A stretch of DNA of 13,316 bases, from positions 1-13,316 of the forward strand of contig CAZJXA010000079.1 of assembly GCA_964549785.1 (NCBI GenBank), written 5' to 3'. The translations under genes and the position numbers were made by a program. Positions 6,538 through 13,316 of the stretch are shown here, piece by piece (position 1 is the stretch's first letter; every line of letters begins with the position of its first letter). A model generated the notes under the pieces. That model saw only the letters and a program-made list of their open reading frames with translations, was not told where the DNA came from and searched no databases. The DNA is from JBEIUO01 sp964549785. Lineage in GTDB: Bacteria; Planctomycetota; Phycisphaerae; Phycisphaerales; UBA1924.

Positions 6538-7574
6538 ATGGCCCGGCGGGATTTCTACGACATTCTCGGTGTAAAAAAAGATGCTTCCGCCGACGACATC
6601 CGCNNNNNNNNNNCATCCGCAAGGCATACCGCGGCCTCGCCCGCAAATTCCACCCCGACGTCAACAAAAACCCCGACGCCGCCAAAAAATTCGCCGAAGC
6701 CCAGCACGCCTACGAAGTCCTCTCCGACGAAACCAAGCGCCGCCGCTTCGATCAATACGGCGACACCGCCGACAACGGCGCGGCCACTTCGCCGCAAGGC
6801 GCCGGCAATGGAACATACAACTGGAGCAACGTCGCCGGCCCCGGCGGGTTCCGTATGGACGGGTTCGACCCCGACGAACTATCTTCGATCTTCGACGCCG
6901 TCATGGGCGGTGGTTCCAACACCAACATGAACAGCGACTCGCCCTTCGGCTCGCGCGCCCGCAAGCCCGGCCGCAAGAGCGGTGGGGCGTCAGGCCCAGC
7001 CCGCGGCCGTGCCTCGGCCGTTCCCGCCCCCGTGCATCACACCCACCGCATCACCTTCGACCGCATGGCCCAGGGCGGCACCGAATCCCTCGCCCTCAGC
7101 GAAGACGGTGCCCGTCGAACCATCGAGGTCCGCATCCCCAAGGCCGTCGAAGAAGGCACCCAACTCCGTATGCGCGGCGCCGTCCAATCCTCAGGCGCTG
7201 ATCTGGTACTCACCGTCACGGTCGGCCCTCATCCGCTCCTGGTCCGCGGCGAAAGCGGCAACCTTGGCAAAGGCCTTGACCTCTTCCTCACGCTCCCTCT
7301 CACCATCCCCGAAGCCGTGTTCGGTGCCAAGGTCACCGTCCCCGGGGTCAAAGGCCGTGTCGAACTCTCTATTCCTCCCAGGAGCGATTCCGGGTCGCGG
7401 CTCCGCCTCCGCGGCCAAGGGCTTGAAGACGACACGGGGCGCAAGGGCGACCTCATCGTCTCACTCGCCCTGATGGTCGCCGATCCGGCAAGGCTCACGC
7501 CCGAGCAGGCCGCTTCATTGAAAACCATTTCGGCAGCGACAGATTCTCCACGAACCGGACCGGGATGGATTTAA
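6538..7574 (+). CDS. DnaJ-type co-chaperone without zinc finger (class B/CbpA-like), interrupted by an assembly gap
   Basis: This cytoplasmic Hsp40 would deliver clients to DnaK and stimulate its ATPase. The J domain starts MARRDFYDILGVKKDAS and has the essential HPD (residues 33-35 after repair), followed by the FDQYG helix end. A Gly/Ser/Asn-rich linker follows, and no CxxCxGxG repeats are present. The rest is the two-lobed client-binding region (VEVRIPKAVEEG-like block, LRMRG, LTLPLTIPEAVFGAKVTVPG, LRLRGQGL). Ten N at 6604-6613 break the frame as given. The seven bases on each side of the gap are identical; merging them restores one frame of 339 residues with the canonical DDIRKAYR. The gene is therefore very likely intact. 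It has no upstream partner in its transcript and may be read from its own promoter. Confidence 0.92.
6604..6613. other. Assembly gap (10 N) inside the dnaJ-like gene
   Basis: The gap is flanked by CATCCGC at 6597-6603 and the same CATCCGC at 6614-6620. This is what two overlapping contig ends joined by a fixed-length N spacer would look like. Removing 17 bases (6604-6620) restores the reading frame. Confidence 0.9.
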
Positions 7575-7609
7575 TTTCTTTAATCTAACTCCCCGCTGCT
7601 CCTCTGAAG

Positions 7610-7638
7610 TTGACAAACACGCCTCAACAGCGCACAGT
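7610..7638 (+). promoter_or_regulatory. Candidate promoter for the sugar transferase gene
   Basis: TTGACA (7610-7615) is followed after 17 bases by CACAGT (7633-7638), nearly the same arrangement as the promoter candidate at 3116-3144. Its start point would fall near 7645, which favours the TTG at 7710 over the TTG at 7653 as translation start. Confidence 0.35.
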
Positions 7639-7709
7639 TCCGCCCTTGGGGTTTGCAGCGGCGGGCACGGATCGCCCTCCGCTTTCGAGGCAGGGGGTTC
7701 AGCAGGGGT

Positions 7710-9167
7710 TTGCTCAAACAGCGTCATCAATTCTTCGTGGTCCTGCTCGCGTTGGCCGACGCTCTCATGGTCGCCGGTGCCTGTATCGCGGCGTGGGGCC
7801 TCCGCAGAGTGTCTGTGGGCTCCGGCTGGCCCGATACGTTCGGACCTTGGGTTCGTGAGCCCGCCACCCTCCTCGCGATCCCCGTCACGCTCTACGCCAT
7901 CTACGCCTTCGGTCTTTATCGACCGCGCCGCGACCGCAGCGTCCTGGCCGAACTGGGCCAAATCCTCAAAGCGTCCCTGACCGCGGTCGTTATGCTCATC
8001 GTCCTCACCTGGGCGATGGTCGGCATCTGGCCCGCCGACGAAGTCCGCACCAGCACCGAGTTCCGCGGCCTCCGACTCGACGCCGGCCGCATCGAGGTCG
8101 GCATGTTGGCCGCGTTCCTCCCCGTCTGCCTCGCCGCCGAACGCCTGGCCTTTCGCACCGCCCTGCGTTTCCTTCGCCGCCGCGGCTGGAACCTCCGGCA
8201 CGTCTGCCTCATCGGCACCGGCCGCTTGGCCCGCGTCGCGTGCCGGACGCTCGACCGCAACTCCTGGACGGGCATCCACGTCGCCTACTTCCTTTCTCAC
8301 AACGACCAACACGCCCCGGGCTCGCTTTGCCTCGGTCGGCCCGTCTTGGGCGGGCTTTCCGATCTCGAGTCGGTTCTCGACCGTCACAAGCCCGACGCCG
8401 TCTATATCGCCCTGCCCCTGGCCCGCGCCATCGCCCGTCCGGCCATCCTCCGCCGTCTCGAGCGCTTCCCGGTAGACGTCCGCCTGATCCCCGAAGTCGC
8501 CCCCAGCCATCTCTCGCAGAGCATGTCCGTCCACGAACTCGACGGCATGCCCATCCTCAGCGTCCGTGAAAACCCGACCCACGGGTTCGGGGGCTTCGCA
8601 AAACGCGGGCTCGACCTCGCGGGTGCGGCCTTCGGCCTGCTCCTCTTCTCTCCCCTCATGCTGCTGATCGCCTTGGGCGTACGCCTCTCCGGCCCCGGCC
8701 CCGTCATTTTCTCACAACGCCGCGTGAGCGCGGGCGGCCACCTCTTCAATATCTTCAAGTTCCGCACCATGTTCCACGCCGAGGACGAGCAGGGCCCGGC
8801 CCGCTGGACGGCCCAGGACGACACCCGCATCACCCGCTTCGGCAAGTGGCTCCGCGGCACCAGCCTCGACGAACTCCCGCAACTCCTCAACGTCTTCCTC
8901 GGCGACATGAGCCTCGTCGGCCCCCGCCCGGAACGCCCCGAACTCATCGAACGCTTCCGCGACGACTGGCGCGGCTACATGCTCCGCCAGCACGTCAAAG
9001 CCGGCATCACCGGCTGGGCCCAGGTCAACGGCTTCCGCGGCAACACCAGCCTCAAAAAACGCCTCCAGCACGACCTCTACTACGTCCGCCACTGGAGCCT
9101 CGGCTTCGACGTCAAAATCCTCTGGCTCACCCTCTTCCGCGGCTTCGTGCACCGCAACGCGCATTGA
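7710..9167 (+). CDS. Exopolysaccharide-initiating polyprenyl-phosphate sugar-phosphate transferase
   Basis: This inner-membrane enzyme would move a sugar-1-phosphate from a nucleotide sugar to undecaprenyl phosphate, the first step of exopolysaccharide assembly (WcaJ/EpsE-like family). With the chosen TTG start it has 485 residues. Four N-terminal membrane segments lie at roughly 6-28, 52-69, 88-106 and 129-146. A Rossmann-like region follows (VCLIGTGRLAR). The C-terminal bacterial sugar transferase domain, about 298-485, shows KRGLDLAGAAFGLLL with a membrane-inserting hairpin, FKFRTM, LRGTSLDELPQLLNV, LVGPRPERPEL and KAGITGWAQVNGFRG. The start is uncertain: MLKQRHQFF at 7710 matches how relatives begin, but an in-frame TTG at 7653 would add 19 Arg-rich residues. 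The sugar cannot be predicted. No polymerase or flippase is next to it, so it is a lone initiator here. Confidence 0.92.
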   Translation: MLKQRHQFFVVLLALADALMVAGACIAAWGLRRVSVGSGWPDTFGPWVREPATLLAIPVTLYAIYAFGLYRPRRDRSVLAELGQILKASLTAVVMLIVLTWAMVGIWPADEVRTSTEFRGLRLDAGRIEVGMLAAFLPVCLAAERLAFRTALRFLRRRGWNLRHVCLIGTGRLARVACRTLDRNSWTGIHVAYFLSHNDQHAPGSLCLGRPVLGGLSDLESVLDRHKPDAVYIALPLARAIARPAILRRLERFPVDVRLIPEVAPSHLSQSMSVHELDGMPILSVRENPTHGFGGFAKRGLDLAGAAFGLLLFSPLMLLIALGVRLSGPGPVIFSQRRVSAGGHLFNIFKFRTMFHAEDEQGPARWTAQDDTRITRFGKWLRGTSLDELPQLLNVFLGDMSLVGPRPERPELIERFRDDWRGYMLRQHVKAGITGWAQVNGFRGNTSLKKRLQHDLYYVRHWSLGFDVKILWLTLFRGFVHRNAH

Positions 9168-9398
9168 CGTTGCCCGCCGATCGGTCGCTATCCGTTTCAA
9201 ACCGTTGTTCGAGGACCATGCTTCGGGGGGCTGCGGCCCGTCCGTTCCGCTATTCCTCACACAGTTTTAGCACAGTGTTCACACGATCCTGACAGCGCTC
9301 CCGGGCCGCTTCCATATCTTCTCTCTGTTACCGTCGGAGGCCCGGCCGTTGTCCAATGGTCAGAGGGCCTTCCGACCTTTGAGAGGAGGAGTTTTTCA

Positions 9399-10541
9399 AT
9401 GCGGACGTTCACACTCATTGCCGCCGCTGCACTGGTCACTGCCGCCGGCCTCACTCACGCGGCCGATATCGAGGGCCTGCGGTTCATCGACGACTTTTCG
9501 ATCGCCACCGGCACGCAGTTCGACGGCACCAACGTCGGCGGACTCTCCGGCATCGACTTTGACCCGGCGACCGGCCGATACTGGGCGATCTCCGACGACC
9601 GATCGGGCTTCAACCCCGCGCGGTTTTACAACCTGAACGTGAACTTCGATCTTAACTCCATCAACAGCGTCAACTTCAACAGCCGGACCAACATCCTGCG
9701 GCCCGACGGCACCAACTTCCCCACCAACCAGGTCGATCCCGAGGCCATCCGCTTCGACCCCGCCACCAACTCGCTGCACTGGTCGAGCGAGGGCGAGCGC
9801 AACGGCCTCGACCTCCAGAACCCCTTCGTCCGCGAGATGAACCTCGACGGAACGTTCGTGCGTGAATTCAACACCCCCACCCGCTACAACCCCACCGCCG
9901 GCCCCGTCGGCATCCGTCGCAACCTCGCGTTCGAGTCGCTGACGCTCTCGACCGATGGAGCGACTGTCTACGCCGCTACAGAGAATGCCCTCTTTCAGGA
10001 CGGCCCGGCCGCCAACCTCAGCAACTCCAGCCCCTGCCGCGTGATCTCATACACCAAGGCCACCGGGGCTTCGGGCGCTGAGTACGTCTACGTGACCGAC
10101 CCCGTGGCCGCCGCGCCCAACCCGGCTGGCACCTTCGTCACCAACGGTCTGGTCGAACTTTTGGCCATCACAGATACCACCTTCCTGGCGGTTGAGCGTT
10201 CGTTCTCGACCGGCATCGGCAACTCCATCCGCATCTACAAGGCGTCGCTCGCGGGCGCGACCGATGTCAGCGGATTCGATGCCCTCCCCGGCGGCTACAC
10301 CGCCATGACCAAAGAACTCCTCTTCAACGTCGATTCGCTGGGAATCCCCCTCGACAACATCGAAGGCATCACCTTGGGGCCCACGCTCTCCAACGGCAGC
10401 CGCTCGGTGCTGCTGGTCTCGGACAACAACTTTTCCTCGACCCAGTTCACGCAGTTCTTGGCCTTTGAGGTGATTCCGGCCCCGGGTTCACTCGCGGTCC
10501 TCGGCCTCGCCGTCCTCATGGGCACGCGTCGCCGTCGCTAA
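9399..10541 (+). CDS. Secreted esterase-like/phytase-family protein with PEP-CTERM-like signal
   Basis: The 380-residue product carries a signal peptide (ending near THA-AD, residue 21-22). It then has the beta-propeller-like domain that databases name esterase-like activity of phytase. Typical blocks are GGLSGIDFDPATGRYWAISDDRS (read as two parts, about 47-69), NPARFYNL, DPEAIRFDP, AFESLTLSTDG with the following ATENAL, and DNIEGITLG with LLVSDNNF near the end. The biochemical activity of this family is poorly defined, and substrate is not predictable. The last 22 residues (359-380: IPAPG, hydrophobic stretch, RRRR) are the same sorting-signal type as in the proteins at 1371 and 3238, so it is expected at the cell surface. 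AGGAGG at 9384-9389 sets the ATG. Its position after an exopolysaccharide-initiating enzyme fits the known PEP-CTERM/EPS association, but each has separate expression signals. Confidence 0.9.
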   Translation: MRTFTLIAAAALVTAAGLTHAADIEGLRFIDDFSIATGTQFDGTNVGGLSGIDFDPATGRYWAISDDRSGFNPARFYNLNVNFDLNSINSVNFNSRTNILRPDGTNFPTNQVDPEAIRFDPATNSLHWSSEGERNGLDLQNPFVREMNLDGTFVREFNTPTRYNPTAGPVGIRRNLAFESLTLSTDGATVYAATENALFQDGPAANLSNSSPCRVISYTKATGASGAEYVYVTDPVAAAPNPAGTFVTNGLVELLAITDTTFLAVERSFSTGIGNSIRIYKASLAGATDVSGFDALPGGYTAMTKELLFNVDSLGIPLDNIEGITLGPTLSNGSRSVLLVSDNNFSSTQFTQFLAFEVIPAPGSLAVLGLAVLMGTRRRR

Positions 10542-10613
10542 GCCACCGGCCTGGCGGGCATCGGCCCGCCCGTCGCCACCGGCCCACCACATTTCAATTT
10601 CATCGCCACTCCA

Positions 10614-10649
10614 CGACCTCGACGTTTCAAGAACGTCGGGGTCGTTTTT
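10614..10649 (+). terminator. Rho-independent terminator after the phytase-like gene
   Basis: CGACCTCGACGTT (10614-10626) pairs with AACGTCGGGGTCG (10632-10644), one wobble, around TCAAG, followed by five T. The rest of the 317-base convergent spacer (10542-10858) shows no gene. I see no comparable T-tailed hairpin for the minus-strand operon that converges on it. Confidence 0.92.
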
Positions 10650-10858
10650 CGTTTCGGCGGCCGCCAATACAGGTGTCCATGGCGCCCGCGCCGCACCATC
10701 CGAGCCCACGCCCAAAACCACTCCCGAAGATACACTCAAACCGGCCTCGGGACTCTCAAGAATCGGCTCAAACTCATCAGGTCACGCCCCGCTGACGTTC
10801 GGCCCGGAAGGCCCGCGCCCCGGCGAACGCCCGCTCCGACGCAGGCGGCACAACGCCT

Positions 10859-11466
10859 TCACCGCGATCGGAACTCGGGCGGAAAATCGATCGGTTCGCT
10901 GACGTCGAGTTCCAATTTCGTGCCGTCGTGCGTCTCTGCGCCCACCGTGAACGCGCCCCATGCCAGTCGCTCCAAAGCGGCGATTCCTCGCTCTGGTTCA
11001 ACCGGCACGACCGGATTGATAAACGTCGGATGCAGGTAAAAGGTAACCCGACCGGTCACGGTCGCGCTCGGTTCAATCGGCCGCACCCACAGCCGCACCC
11101 GAAAGTATTTTGAATCGCCCTCCACGGGCGTGACGGCCGCCAGGAGGACGTACCCACCTGCGATCGCACGCCCGCCCCACCGACCCTTCTGAGGATCGGA
11201 CGGATCAGAGCCCGCAAGGCCCGCGGCAAGACCCGCCGGCGCCAGAATCAGCAAGTTCCAGATGCTGCCGCGGGCCGGTTGGAGCCACCAGCACCACGCC
11301 GACGCCGGGGCGTCTTGCCGCAGCCAGCACACGGCCGCGAGAACCAGAAACCAGACCGCTGTGGCGGCACCAGCGTGGTCATCAACGGCGTGAAACCGTC
11401 CTTCATGGCCTGCTGGAATGCCTTGGAGTCGAACGGGCTGGCAGAATCGGGAGTGGGCACGCTCAC
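10859..11466 (-). pseudogene. Two-TM membrane protein with C-terminal pYEATS domain, frameshifted as sequenced
   Basis: Two overlapping frames make up one gene. The N-terminal part starts at GTG 11466 (MSVPTPDSASPFDSKAFQQ..., about 34 residues, cytosolic). The rest is in another frame, entered near 11360-11370. It holds two hydrophobic segments (VWFLVLAAVCWL and WNLLILAPAGLAAGL) and then about 100 residues matching the prokaryotic YEATS (pYEATS) pattern: VRLWVRPI, VTFYLHPTF, AWGAFTVGAE, LELDVSEP and a terminal PPEFRSR. One missing base explains the shift and would give 202 residues. The GTG start overlaps the stop of the 115-aa gene as GTGA, so translation is coupled. YEATS-type domains bind ligands or modified peptides in eukaryotes; pYEATS has been proposed in genome-mining work as a component of bacterial conflict or sensing systems. 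Sequencing error, recent mutation and programmed frameshifting all remain possible. Confidence 0.8.
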
Positions 11467-11810
11467 ACCTTTCGAAAAGCCGCAACCATTTTTTCCTTGC
11501 CCTTGACGAACACCGGGTTCATACTGATCAGCTTCCAGCCGGAGGTGATGCGGTCGCCGATGATCTTCCCGGCGTCACTGTCCTTCACTTCCGCCAGTTC
11601 GAGTTTCTTCGGTTGCGTGCCCGGCGGTTCCAGAAAGCTGAACGACGCATAATTCATCGGAGAATCGGCGGCTTGCGCGGTGATCCGGTTCATCCCCGCG
11701 CTCAGCGAAGTCAGTTGGAAGCCGCCGGCCTCCTTGAATCGGATGGCCGACGAAGTTTCCGCCAGCGTGTACGTGCCGTCGATGATCGTGTCAAACGGTG
11801 TCATGGCCAT
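11463..11810 (-). CDS. Conserved-looking 115-aa protein of unknown function
   Basis: The product begins MAMTPFDTIIDGTYTLAE and has no signal peptide, no membrane segment and no cysteine, so it should be cytosolic. Alternating short hydrophobic stretches (IRFKEAGGFQLTSL, NYASFSFLEPPG, KKLELAEVKD, WKLISMNPVFVKGKE) suggest a small all-beta fold. I do not recognise a family. A GGAGG site sits just before the ATG at 11810; the second in-frame ATG at 11804 is spaced better from it and could be the true start. It follows the lipoprotein-like gene by 24 bases and overlaps the pYEATS gene by four (GTGA), so the three form one operon and probably one functional unit. Confidence 0.8.
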   Translation of the reverse strand: MAMTPFDTIIDGTYTLAETSSAIRFKEAGGFQLTSLSAGMNRITAQAADSPMNYASFSFLEPPGTQPKKLELAEVKDSDAGKIIGDRITSGWKLISMNPVFVKGKEKMVAAFRKV

Positions 11811-11834
11811 GTTCCTCCAAAACGGGCTTTGTTC

Positions 11835-12845
11835 CTACTCACTCGGCACCCCGGCGACGTCGAATGCACGGCCAATCCGCTCGAGTTCGGCCTCCAGCGC
11901 CGCGCCTTCTTTTCCTTGGAGCAAATCATTCACGCCGCCGAGCAAGTTCCGTTTGGGATCTCCTCCCAGAGTGCTCGCGAGTTCTAGCATGGATACGAGT
12001 GACAAGGCCTGGGCATCGCTCATCAGAAGCACACGGTTCGTCAGGGCGCTTCTCAGATCAATCTGTGTTTCGCTCGCCGCGTACACCCGGTCGTACCGCG
12101 ACTGGATGATCTCGTCGACCTCCGCTTCACTCTGCTTGACGGCCGCGCCCGCGTCGTTCGTGAGCGCGATCAGCGCCATCGTCACCGACCCCGCGCGAAA
12201 GTATTGATCGACATCGCCCAGCGCCTTCGCGAGGGGGTATGTGGTGGTGTTCAGATCAAGCTGCATCTCGATCTGGGCCCGCTTCGCGGCACGGAGGGCC
12301 TGCATCTTCGGGATGATGACCTGTGTCGACTGGTCGAAGAAGAAGTTCTTCTCGGCCGATGCCCGGGCCCCGACCAATCCGCCCGATATCGCGTGCAGGA
12401 TGGCTTTCGTCGAGGCCGGCCCGATCAGGGCGCCGACCGCGTTCAGACTGATAATCGTGATGTCCGAAGTAAAGTCGAGCGTTGAGCGTGTGCGACGAAG
12501 TTCGTCTTCCAGCAACGCGTAGTGGGCGTCGACAAATCGCATGCGCTGGGATACCGCCGTGCCCCGAATTTCACGTCTCTCCCCTTCCGATCCGACGGTG
12601 CGGTACTCTTCCTGGAACGTGTCGCTGTCGATCCACTCCACGCGGATCCGCTCGATCTCGCCGTCCGAAAGCACGGCCTTCCCGAACGATTGCTTCCGCC
12701 CGCTGCAGCCCCCTTGAACAACCGCGATGAAAAATAGCAGCAGCAATGCACATGCGCGGGACGCGAACATCCGCCCGCGACCGCCTCGGCTCGACGTTTG
12801 CGTAACGCGTGCGATCGTGCAGCAAGCGACTTCACTCTGAGTCAT
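11835..12845 (-). CDS. Exported lipoprotein-like protein of unknown function, first gene of the pYEATS operon
   Basis: With the ATG at 12845 the product has 336 residues; AGGTGA lies five bases upstream. An alternative ATG at 12770 (311 residues) would place the start directly at the signal sequence FASRACALLLLFFIAVVQGGC. That sequence ends in a cysteine (Cys47 in the longer form) and so looks like a lipoprotein signal, though Q-G-G before the Cys is not a standard lipobox. The mature part is largely helical. It has a central hydrophobic Gly/Ala block (SDITIISLNAVGALIGPAS, then KAILHAISGGLVGARASAEK), then Q-x-IIPKMQALRAAKRAQI and SYDRVYAASE-type helices. I recall uncharacterised proteobacterial proteins with the same order (LGLNAAG, TK-xx-L, GL-GA, Q-M-A-R), but no function. 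The partners downstream suggest an envelope component of a pYEATS-linked module. Confidence 0.8.
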   Translation of the reverse strand: MTQSEVACCTIARVTQTSSRGGRGRMFASRACALLLLFFIAVVQGGCSGRKQSFGKAVLSDGEIERIRVEWIDSDTFQEEYRTVGSEGERREIRGTAVSQRMRFVDAHYALLEDELRRTRSTLDFTSDITIISLNAVGALIGPASTKAILHAISGGLVGARASAEKNFFFDQSTQVIIPKMQALRAAKRAQIEMQLDLNTTTYPLAKALGDVDQYFRAGSVTMALIALTNDAGAAVKQSEAEVDEIIQSRYDRVYAASETQIDLRSALTNRVLLMSDAQALSLVSMLELASTLGGDPKRNLLGGVNDLLQGKEGAALEAELERIGRAFDVAGVPSE

Positions 12846-12959
12846 GATGATCACCTTTTTCGTAGCTCTCAGCCGATTCCGAGTACATGCTCTCCACAGT
12901 CTCCGCCCGGAGGGCGCTCGACCGTTGCCGGAGTCGGCAGCCCTTCGCAAGCCTCCGGT

Positions 12960-12987
12960 GACACCCGCGGACACCCCGCTGACACCC
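12960..12987 (-). promoter_or_regulatory. Three GACACCC direct repeats in helical phase (GGGTGTC on the operon strand)
   Basis: GACACCC lies at 12960-12966, 12970-12976 and 12981-12987, that is at 10- and 11-base steps. The copies therefore face the same side of the helix. They sit about 115 bases upstream of the lipoprotein-like gene start, a typical place for a regulator that binds as an array. Confidence 0.4.
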
Positions 12988-13090
12988 TACCGCTCGGCGA
13001 ATCATGTGTGGTACTAGGCTGATGACTTTCTAAGCCCTTCATCGTCGCCGTCGTCCCAATCGTGGCGTTCGTTCCCTAACGGTCGAGGGC

Positions 13091-13119
13091 AGAATAACCG
13101 AATCTGATTCGCATTGCAA
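13091..13119 (-). promoter_or_regulatory. Candidate minus-strand promoter with a palindrome in the spacer
   Basis: Reading the minus strand, TTGCAA (13119-13114) is followed after 17 bases by TATTCT (13096-13091). The spacer contains the perfect palindrome CGAATC-T-GATTCG (13099-13111), where a repressor could block RNA polymerase or a MerR-type activator could act. The leader to the ATG at 12845 would be about 240 bases, which is long, so another promoter may be used. Confidence 0.25.
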
Positions 13120-13316
13120 GACGTCGAGGCCAGCGCAAACGTTGCGCATGTGATGTGCCTGCCGGTGGGCAGACGGAGCGCCGGAACCGACGGGCATTGA
13201 TGCGGTTGGGCAGACGAACGCTCTCGTCGCCGACAACTCGAAATGTTGCCTACCGACAGGATGTTCCGGCGTCATTCGGCGCGCCGTAGCCCCCGTCCCA
13301 CCCGATCGTCCCACCC

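Larger units (their letters stand above)
12846..13316. other. Upstream region of the minus-strand operon, no gene seen
   Basis: These 471 bases run to the window edge. Open frames here are Arg-rich and lack start signals. The region holds a triple GACACCC repeat, a promoter candidate with an internal palindrome, and a loose repeat of GGGCAGACG (13168-13176 and 13208-13216) next to a small hairpin CTGCC/GGCAG at 13159-13172. Confidence 0.5.

Noticed and set aside
7515..8582. 355-residue open frame on the minus strand opposite the sugar transferase gene
   Set aside because: It is antisense to clear transmembrane and Rossmann coding sequence, and its composition is skewed to Asp, Glu and Gly without motifs.
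13067..13225. Possible integron attC-like site near GTTCCCTAAC
   Set aside because: The core does not fit the GTTRRRY/RYYYAAC rule and no matching partner site or cassette is present.
13039..13314. 91-residue minus-strand open frame at the right edge
   Set aside because: Arg-rich, no homology I recognise, ends in RRRR by chance of composition and lacks the hydrophobic stretch of a sorting signal.
1..13316. CRISPR arrays, rRNA, insertion sequences
   Set aside because: No regularly spaced repeats, no rRNA-like stretches and no transposase were seen anywhere in the window.

Overview
The window is GC-rich and C-ending codons dominate its genes. It carries three secreted proteins whose C-termini follow the PEP-CTERM pattern in the form P-A/T-P-G, hydrophobic stretch, Arg-rich tail. 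Together with a B12-dependent ribonucleotide reductase and long non-coding spacers, this suggests a planctomycete, most likely of the Phycisphaerae. That placement is inference from sequence style, not a search result.

Layout, left to right. (1) 2-685: the C-terminal third or less of a class II ribonucleotide reductase (nrdJ), cut by the window edge. (2) 686-1370: a non-coding spacer holding a 21-bp inverted repeat pair 314 bp apart, a strong hairpin and a cluster of CGGGAA/TTCCCG hexamers upstream of the next gene. (3) 1371-2030 and 3238-3930: two paralogous secreted PEP-CTERM-like proteins of unknown function. Each ends in a clear rho-independent terminator, and about 1.2 kb of mostly empty DNA separates them. 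(4) 4227-7574: malate dehydrogenase (mdh), an exported protein that fuses a CpcT/CpeT-like domain to an FKBP prolyl isomerase, and a DnaJ-type co-chaperone interrupted by a 10-N assembly gap that can be resolved from the flanking bases. (5) 7710-9167: a membrane polyprenyl-phosphate sugar-phosphate transferase that would start exopolysaccharide synthesis. (6) 9399-10541: a secreted esterase-like/phytase-family protein with the same C-terminal sorting signal. (7) Minus strand, 12845 to 10859: a compact three-gene operon of a lipoprotein-like exported protein, a 115-aa orphan and a two-TM protein with a C-terminal prokaryotic YEATS (pYEATS) domain. The last gene is frameshifted as sequenced.

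The plus-strand genes are mostly separate transcription units: four rho-independent terminators fall between or after them. The envelope theme is consistent, since the PEP-CTERM proteins and a polysaccharide-initiating transferase are of the kinds often linked in exosortase/EPS systems, although no exosortase is present here. The minus-strand lipoprotein/orphan/pYEATS operon is the best candidate for an undescribed system. Its architecture (envelope protein, small cytosolic protein, membrane-anchored pYEATS) looks like a sensing or conflict module, but that function is inference only.
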